NCBI RefSeq assembly: GCF_002160955.1
Contig: NZ_NFLN01000005.1
Coordinates: 117,143 to 181,142 of the forward strand
From: Gemmiger sp. An120
GTDB lineage: Bacteria > Bacillota > Clostridia > Oscillospirales > Ruminococcaceae
Direction: 5' to 3'
Length of the DNA: 64,000 nucleotides
Positions 59,629 through 64,000 of this stretch are shown here, piece after piece (positions within the stretch are counted from its first letter, which is position 1; each line of letters begins with the position of its first letter). The notes below the pieces were generated by a model, which saw nothing but the letters and a program-made list of their open reading frames with translations, made no database searches and had not been told where the DNA came from. Position numbers and translations under genes: made by a program.

Positions 59629-61197
59629 TCAGATGTTGTTGCGGGCGTTTTCCCGGGCCAGCTTGAACTCGGCCAGCACGTCGGCGGGGGGCTCCTTGTC
59701 CAGCAGGGAGACCACCACGATCACCACCAGGCTCAGCAGGAAGGCCGGCAGCAGCTCGTAGATGCCGAAGATGCCGCCCAGAGGCTTGATGGCCAGCTTC
59801 CACACAAAGACGCTCACCGCGCCGGTGACCATGCCGGCAATCGCGCCCGCCCAGGTGGTGCGCTTCCAGAACAGGCTGGTGAGCATGATCGGCCCGAAGG
59901 TGGCGCCAAAGCCCGCCCAGGCAAAGGCCACCAGGGTGAAGATAACGCTGTTTTCATCCAGCGCAATCACCACACCCACCGCCGAGATCACCAGCAGCAT
60001 GATGCGGCTGACCCACAGCACCTTCTTGTCGCTGGCGTCCTTTTTCAGCACACCCTGGTAGATGTTCTTGGCAAAGGCCGAGGCCGCGATCAGCAGGTAG
60101 GAGTCGGAAGAGGAGATGGTGGCGGCCAGAATACCGGCCATCACCACGCCCGCCAGCAGCGGGGGCAGCAGGTTGGTGCTCAGCACGATGAAGATGTTCT
60201 CCGCGTCGCTGGCGGTGAGCAGGGCGATGGGGTACAGGGTACGGCCCGCCAGGCCGATCAGCACCGCGCAGCCCAGGCTGATCACGCACCAGATGGTGGC
60301 GATCCGGCGGGACTTGGTCAGCTCGCTGGTTTTGCGGATGGCCATGAACCGCAAAAGAACCTGGGGCACGCCGAAGTAGCCAAGCCCCCAGGACAGGGTG
60401 CTCAGAATGGTGAGCAGCCCGTAGGAACCCGCCTCACCAAACTGGGGCGCACCGCTTGCCACCTGCTGAACGCCGTCGGTCACCACCGGCTGGGCGATGC
60501 CGAAGAAATCCAGAAAGCCCGGAATGGAGGACACATTCTGCAGTACCGCGTCCAGTCCGCCGGCCGCGGCCACGCCGGTGCCCAGGATCAGCGCCAGCGC
60601 CAGGATCATCACCACAGCCTGCATGAAATCGGAGGCGCTTTCCGCCAGAAAACCGCCCACCACCGTGTAGAAGATCACGAACACCGCCCCGGCGATCATC
60701 ATGCTCTGGTAGGAGAAGCCGAACAGGGTGCTGAACAGCTTGCCGCAGGTCACAAAACAGCTGGCGGCGTACACCGTGAAGAACACCAGGATGAATACCG
60801 CCGAGATGGTCAGCAGCACCTTTTTCTTCTCCTTGAAGCGGGCGGAGAAGAACTCCGGAATGGTGATGGCGTCCCCCGCCACCACCGAGTAGCAGCGCAG
60901 CCGCCGGGCCACCAGCAGCCAGTTCAGGTAGGTGCCTACCGCCAGGCCGATGGCGGTCCAGGCCGCGTCGGACACGCCGCACCAGTAGGCCACGCCGGGC
61001 AGACCCATCAGCAGCCAGCCGCTCATGTCCGAGGCCTCGGCGCTCATGGCCGCAATCCAGGGCCCCAGGCTTCGTCCGCCGAGAAAATAGTTCTCGGTGC
61101 TCTGGTTGGCGCGGCGGGCAAAAAACAGCCCGATGCCCACCACGCAGGCCATGTAGCAGCACATGGCGATCAAGGTTTTCAAGGTATTCCCATCCAC
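59629..61197 (-). CDS. putP: Sodium/proline symporter
   Basis: A 522-residue sodium:solute symporter with about 13 membrane segments. The proline-type signature is MSAEASDMSGWLLMGLPG near residue 45, with FARRANQSTENYFLGGRSLG before it and GVPQVLLRFMAIR further on. It takes up proline with sodium. GTG 61197 is chosen because GGAGGG lies 7 bases upstream; an ATG 15 bases earlier has that motif inside the coding region. Transcribed alone. Confidence 0.9.
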   Translation of the reverse strand: MDGNTLKTLIAMCCYMACVVGIGLFFARRANQSTENYFLGGRSLGPWIAAMSAEASDMSGWLLMGLPGVAYWCGVSDAAWTAIGLAVGTYLNWLLVARRLRCYSVVAGDAITIPEFFSARFKEKKKVLLTISAVFILVFFTVYAASCFVTCGKLFSTLFGFSYQSMMIAGAVFVIFYTVVGGFLAESASDFMQAVVMILALALILGTGVAAAGGLDAVLQNVSSIPGFLDFFGIAQPVVTDGVQQVASGAPQFGEAGSYGLLTILSTLSWGLGYFGVPQVLLRFMAIRKTSELTKSRRIATIWCVISLGCAVLIGLAGRTLYPIALLTASDAENIFIVLSTNLLPPLLAGVVMAGILAATISSSDSYLLIAASAFAKNIYQGVLKKDASDKKVLWVSRIMLLVISAVGVVIALDENSVIFTLVAFAWAGFGATFGPIMLTSLFWKRTTWAGAIAGMVTGAVSVFVWKLAIKPLGGIFGIYELLPAFLLSLVVIVVVSLLDKEPPADVLAEFKLARENARNNI

Positions 61198-61300
61198 TAC
61201 AAATCCCTCCATTGCGCGCGCTGCCGTGAACGCGCGAACCGTATATGGCTTATTGTAGCGGATTTCAGCCACAATAGAAAACTTTTTTTCTCTAAATCGT

Positions 61301-62665
61301 TCAAGTGCCCGCGCGGGGGGCCCGATCCGGAATGCGCCGCTGGAACCAGGCAAAGGCAATCACCAGCAGAATCCCCTTGCCGATGCTGCTCAGCGAGATG
61401 CTCCACCATACGCCGTTCAGCCCCAGGGCGGTGCTGCTCAGCGCCAGTGCCAGCGGGATACGGGCGGCGGTGAGAACGGTGCTTACCAGGCTGGGGATCA
61501 GGGTGCTGCCAAAGCCCGCAAAGGCCCCGGCCACCAGGATCTCCCAGCACATGAACAGCTCGGAAAAGCCCAGAATCACCAGATAACTCTGGCCCATTGT
61601 CTGCACAGCGGACTCATGGATGAACAGCGAAAAGATCGGCCGGGCCAGCCCGATCAGCAGCCCGGTGCACAAAAGGCCCCACAGGGTCATCAGCCGCATG
61701 GCCACCCGGTAGCCCTGCCGGGCACGCAGGGTATTGCCCGCCCCGTAGTTCTGGCCGATGAAACTGTTCAGCGCCATGGCAAAACCGTCCGCCACCATCC
61801 AGCTGATGGATTCCACCTGGCTGCCCACCTTCTGCACCGCCACGGCATCGTCGCCCCAGCTGGCCACCAGCCGGCTGATCACCATGGCGATCAGCGGGAA
61901 CAGCGCATTCTGCACCGTGGCCGGTGCACCGATGCGGCACAGCCGGCCCAGCAGCTGCCGGTCGGGCTTCTGGCGCAGATGCACATACCGGAACAGGCTC
62001 TCGTCGTTCCGGGCATAGGCCAGCAGAAACACAAACACCACCGCCTGGGCCAGCACGGTGGCCGCGGCCGCGCCGCCCACGCCCCAGGCAGGCAGCGGCC
62101 CCCAACCGAAGATCAGCGCCGGGTCCAGAATAAAGTTGATGCCCAGCCCGGCACACATGGCCGCAAAAGGGGTGCGGCTGTTGCCGGTGGCGGTGATCAG
62201 GGCGGTGAGCAGCGGGTTCAGAAAGGTGAACACCATGCCCAGCCCCACGATCACCAGATAGGTGCGCCCCTGGGCGATTACGTCCGCCCCGTTCAGCCCC
62301 AGCAGACGGATCAGCGGGCCGTTCAGCCCCACCGTCACCAGGGTGGTCAGAACCGCCAGCGTGCTGCCCAGGCGGATGGCCTCCGCCGCGCAGCGCCCGG
62401 CCAGGGGACGGTCGCCCGCGCCCAGATTCTGGGCCACCAGCACCTGGCCGCCCATCCGGGCCAGCACCACCAGGCCGTTGGCCAGCCATACGTACATACC
62501 GGCGGCACCCACCGCCGCCACTGCCCCGGCGCCGATCCAGCCGATCCAGAGCATATCCACCAGATTGTAGGCCATCTGGATCAGCTGCGAACCCATGATC
62601 GGGGCCGCCAGCCGGGTAAGGGTACCGGGAATGCTGCCCTCCAGCAGCTCCACCTGCCGTGCCAT
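61301..62665 (-). CDS. MATE-family efflux transporter
   Basis: A 454-residue transporter with 12 membrane segments. The N terminus reads GSIPGTLTRLAAPIMGSQLIQMAYNLVDMLWIG (split: LAAPIMGSQLIQM and NLVDMLWIGWIG), typical for MATE proteins. It exports cationic drugs or metabolites using sodium or proton gradients. AGGAGG precedes the ATG. It is divergent from the YitT-like gene, and their promoters lie in a common inverted repeat. Confidence 0.92.
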   Translation of the reverse strand: MARQVELLEGSIPGTLTRLAAPIMGSQLIQMAYNLVDMLWIGWIGAGAVAAVGAAGMYVWLANGLVVLARMGGQVLVAQNLGAGDRPLAGRCAAEAIRLGSTLAVLTTLVTVGLNGPLIRLLGLNGADVIAQGRTYLVIVGLGMVFTFLNPLLTALITATGNSRTPFAAMCAGLGINFILDPALIFGWGPLPAWGVGGAAAATVLAQAVVFVFLLAYARNDESLFRYVHLRQKPDRQLLGRLCRIGAPATVQNALFPLIAMVISRLVASWGDDAVAVQKVGSQVESISWMVADGFAMALNSFIGQNYGAGNTLRARQGYRVAMRLMTLWGLLCTGLLIGLARPIFSLFIHESAVQTMGQSYLVILGFSELFMCWEILVAGAFAGFGSTLIPSLVSTVLTAARIPLALALSSTALGLNGVWWSISLSSIGKGILLVIAFAWFQRRIPDRAPRAGT

Positions 62666-62729
62666 GTGTGATTCCTCCTGTTTTGCCGCAGATTCTCCGC
62701 ACCGCTGCCGGGTGCGGGCATATCATGTA

Positions 62730-62758
62730 AATATACCATACCTTGACACACCGGGCAA
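62730..62758 (-). promoter_or_regulatory. Predicted sigma-A promoter of the MATE gene
   Basis: On the reverse strand TTGCCC (62758-62753), 17 bases, TATATT (62735-62730). The -35 box lies in the left arm of the inverted repeat at 62751-62781. Confidence 0.65.
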
Positions 62759-62781
62759 GCCCCGGGCGGGGGCTTGCCCGG
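62751..62781. repeat. Perfect inverted repeat joining two divergent promoters
   Basis: CCGGGCAAGCCCC (62751-62763) and GGGGCTTGCCCGG (62769-62781) are perfect reverse complements over 5 bases. Each arm carries one TTGCCC -35 box, one per strand. A dimeric regulator bound here could shut both promoters. Confidence 0.75.
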
Positions 62782-62803
62782 CATGCGGGGGATATGCTAC
62801 AAT
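62774..62803 (+). promoter_or_regulatory. Predicted sigma-A promoter of the YitT-like gene
   Basis: TTGCCC (62774-62779), 18 bases, TGC-TACAAT (-10 at 62798-62803). The -35 lies in the right arm of the inverted repeat. Confidence 0.65.
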
Positions 62804-62827
62804 ATCGGTAAGAAAGGATGTGTTAGT

Positions 62828-63439
62828 TTGATTACCCGGCTGAGGCCGAAAAATTGTGCGGTTGCCCTGCTTGGCAGTGCGATCCTTGCATTCGGCCTGT
62901 ATAATGTTCATTCCCTTTCCGGCGTCACCGAAGGCGGTGTGCTGGGCCTCACCCTGCTGCTGGAGTACTGGTTCGGGCTTTCGCCCGCCGTCAGCGGCCT
63001 GGTGATGAACCTTGCCTGCTATCTGCTGGGCTGGCGGCTGCTGGGCCGCCGCTTTATCCTGTATTCAGCGGTGGCAGGCGGCGGATTTTCGCTGTTCTAC
63101 GCCCTGTTTGAACAGTTCGACCCCCTCTGGCCCCAGCTGGCGGAGATGCCCATCGCGGCGGCGGTGGCGGGTGCTTTGTTCGTGGGCGTAGGCGTGGGCC
63201 TGGCAGTCCGGGCCGGCGGCGCCCCCAGCGGCGACGATGCGCTGGCCATGGCCACCTCCAAGGTGACCGGCGTTCCGCTGCAATGGGCCTACCTGTTGTT
63301 TGATCTGCTGGTACTGGGGCTGTCGGTCAGCTACATTCCGCTGAGCCGTATCGGCTATTCACTGCTCACGGTGCTGATCTCCGGGCAGCTGATCGGCTGG
63401 GTGCAGCGGGTGCGTCTGCCCCGGCGTGTGCGGGAATGA
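62828..63439 (+). CDS. YitT/YczE-like integral membrane protein
   Basis: A 203-residue protein with five or six membrane segments and the [21 protein letters not shown] region typical of YitT/YczE-type (DUF161-like) proteins. Their substrate is unknown; some are near transporters. The start is TTG with GAAAGGA 9 bases upstream; no ATG or GTG is usable in that frame. It is divergent from the MATE gene. The YbjQ-family gene follows 43 bases downstream. Confidence 0.78.
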   Translation: MITRLRPKNCAVALLGSAILAFGLYNVHSLSGVTEGGVLGLTLLLEYWFGLSPAVSGLVMNLACYLLGWRLLGRRFILYSAVAGGGFSLFYALFEQFDPLWPQLAEMPIAAAVAGALFVGVGVGLAVRAGGAPSGDDALAMATSKVTGVPLQWAYLLFDLLVLGLSVSYIPLSRIGYSLLTVLISGQLIGWVQRVRLPRRVRE

Positions 63440-63482
63440 ACCGGCCATGCATCCGACCACTGACCTGCAAGGAGGTACAACC

Positions 63483-63803
63483 ATGATCGTTACCACGACC
63501 CCCGGGGTGGAGGGCCATCCCATTCAGGAGTATAAAGGTGTTGTGTTCGGCGAGGTCATCGCCGGTGTCAACTTCGTCAAGGACGTGATGGCTGGTTTCA
63601 GCAACTTTTTCGGCGGCCGTTCCGGTACCTATGAGGAGGAGCTGATCCAGGCCCGGGAAGCCGCGCTGGAAGAGATGAAGCAGCGCGCCGCCGCTCTGGG
63701 CGCCAACGCCGTGGTGGCGGTGGATGTGGACTATGAGGTGCTGGGCAGCGACAACGGCATGCTCATGGTCAGCGCTTCCGGTACCGCCGTGGTTATTGCA
63801 TAA
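63483..63803 (+). CDS. YbjQ/UPF0145 family protein
   Basis: A 106-residue protein starting [19 protein letters not shown], with [21 protein letters not shown] and [16 protein letters not shown], the typical UPF0145 pattern (also called heavy-metal-binding domain protein). It forms pentamers in solved structures; cellular role unknown. AAGGAGG precedes the ATG. Confidence 0.92.
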   Translation: MIVTTTPGVEGHPIQEYKGVVFGEVIAGVNFVKDVMAGFSNFFGGRSGTYEEELIQAREAALEEMKQRAAALGANAVVAVDVDYEVLGSDNGMLMVSASGTAVVIA

Positions 63804-63821
63804 CGCGCAGCATATAATCAT

Positions 63822-63927
63822 AACCCCACGTTGAACGTGGGGTTTGCAAAACGGCCCCATAGGGGCCACAATACCAGCGGTGCCTAAAGGCGCATAATGA
63901 GTGACGCCAACCGCACTTGGCGTCACT
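63822..63927. repeat. Cluster of hairpins at the right edge, last one a terminator-like stem
   Basis: Three perfect inverted repeats: AACCCCACGTT/AACGTGGGGTT (63822-63832, 63834-63844), GGCCCC/GGGGCC (63853-63858, 63862-63867) and AGTGACGCCAA/TTGGCGTCACT (63900-63910, 63917-63927). The last is followed by TTTT and can end transcription of the YbjQ-family gene. The dense hairpins resemble subterminal hairpins of IS200/IS605-type elements, but no transposase is visible. Confidence 0.5.
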
Positions 63928-63929
63928 TT

Positions 63930-64000
63930 TTACTTTGCGGCACTATCTGCAGGCACTTCTGGCGAATCGTCGTCATCGAGATCTGCATTCTTGAAGGGAT
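63930..64000 (-). CDS. C-terminal end of an unidentified protein (cut by window edge)
   Basis: On the reverse strand a frame open from the window edge encodes an acidic tail, PFKNADLDDDDSPEVPADSA plus AK, then TAA. Only 22 full codons are visible, too few to name a family. It sits right after the terminator-like stem on the converging side, a sensible position for a gene end. Confidence 0.4.
   Translation of the reverse strand, partial: PFKNADLDDDDSPEVPADSAAK

Noticed and set aside
1..64000. CRISPR array, rRNA or tRNA genes, prophage
   Set aside because: No regularly spaced repeats, no rRNA-like conserved blocks, no cloverleaf with a T-loop, and no phage or integrase genes were seen by eye; a tRNAscan or CRISPR search was not run.

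Overview
The window is GC-rich Gram-positive DNA. It most likely comes from a Clostridia lineage close to Faecalibacterium, Gemmiger or Subdoligranulum (Oscillospiraceae). The support is strong AAAGGAGG-type ribosome binding sites, a T-box leader, a GlpP antiterminator, mini-RNase III, YfmF/YfmH peptidases, a CD1247-type protein, dipicolinate synthase genes and an MazF-type toxin. The genus is an inference. The genes are mostly housekeeping. No rRNA, tRNA, prophage, CRISPR array or complete insertion sequence was seen.

Layout. (a) 1-5530: envelope glycosylation genes (a GT2-GtrA fusion cut by the window edge, a GT4, a GT2, a DUF2304 protein) and a convergent GT-C-like membrane protein. (b) 5621-6719: a CD1247-type zinc-ribbon protein and elongation factor P. 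(c) 6942-11224: an MBOAT O-acyltransferase with its SGNH-like partner, then a GH13 glucosidase. (d) 11375-13081: Mrp-type ATPase and purine nucleoside phosphorylase, reverse strand. (e) 13342-20415: VanY-like carboxypeptidase, YfmF-YfmH-Lgt-FolD run of overlapping genes, and a GT39-like protein. (f) 20572-27181: L21-L27, Obg, mini-RNase III, a Nol1/Nop2/Sun RNA methyltransferase, YebC and a PASTA pseudokinase. (g) 27293-31942: pheST under a T-box, divergent from acpS and mazF. (h) 31988-36468: murC, an orphan CCA-enzyme C-terminal domain protein, dpaA-dpaB and 5-formyl-THF cyclo-ligase. (i) 36633-44894: DacF-type carboxypeptidase, a polysaccharide export locus (rmlC, ABC permease and ATPase, two tandem GT2 proteins) and a uridine phosphorylase. 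(j) 44956-52691: glycerol catabolism: a GlpA-like/GlpB-like/DUF1667 operon, a membrane alpha/beta hydrolase, glpP and glpK. (k) 52987-57200: MarR regulator and a heterodimeric ABC exporter whose first subunit carries an in-frame TAG. (l) 57391-63803: a PglD-like/NahK-like fusion, a phosphodiesterase, PutP, MATE, a YitT-like membrane protein and a YbjQ-family protein. A reverse-strand gene is cut by the right edge.

The glycerol region reads as a regulatory unit: GlpP is encoded in it, and two glycerol transcripts (the glpA-like operon and glpP-glpK) begin with intrinsic terminators. The start of each terminator stem contains a shared 19-nt element (14 of 19 identical). The most notable other observations are the acetyltransferase-kinase fusion, the headless CCA-enzyme relative, the amber-interrupted exporter subunit, a likely CTG-initiated methyltransferase, a symmetric divergent promoter between MATE and YitT, and a sigma-K-like promoter before dpaA.

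All calls come from reading the sequence and remembered family motifs. No database search or folding program was run.
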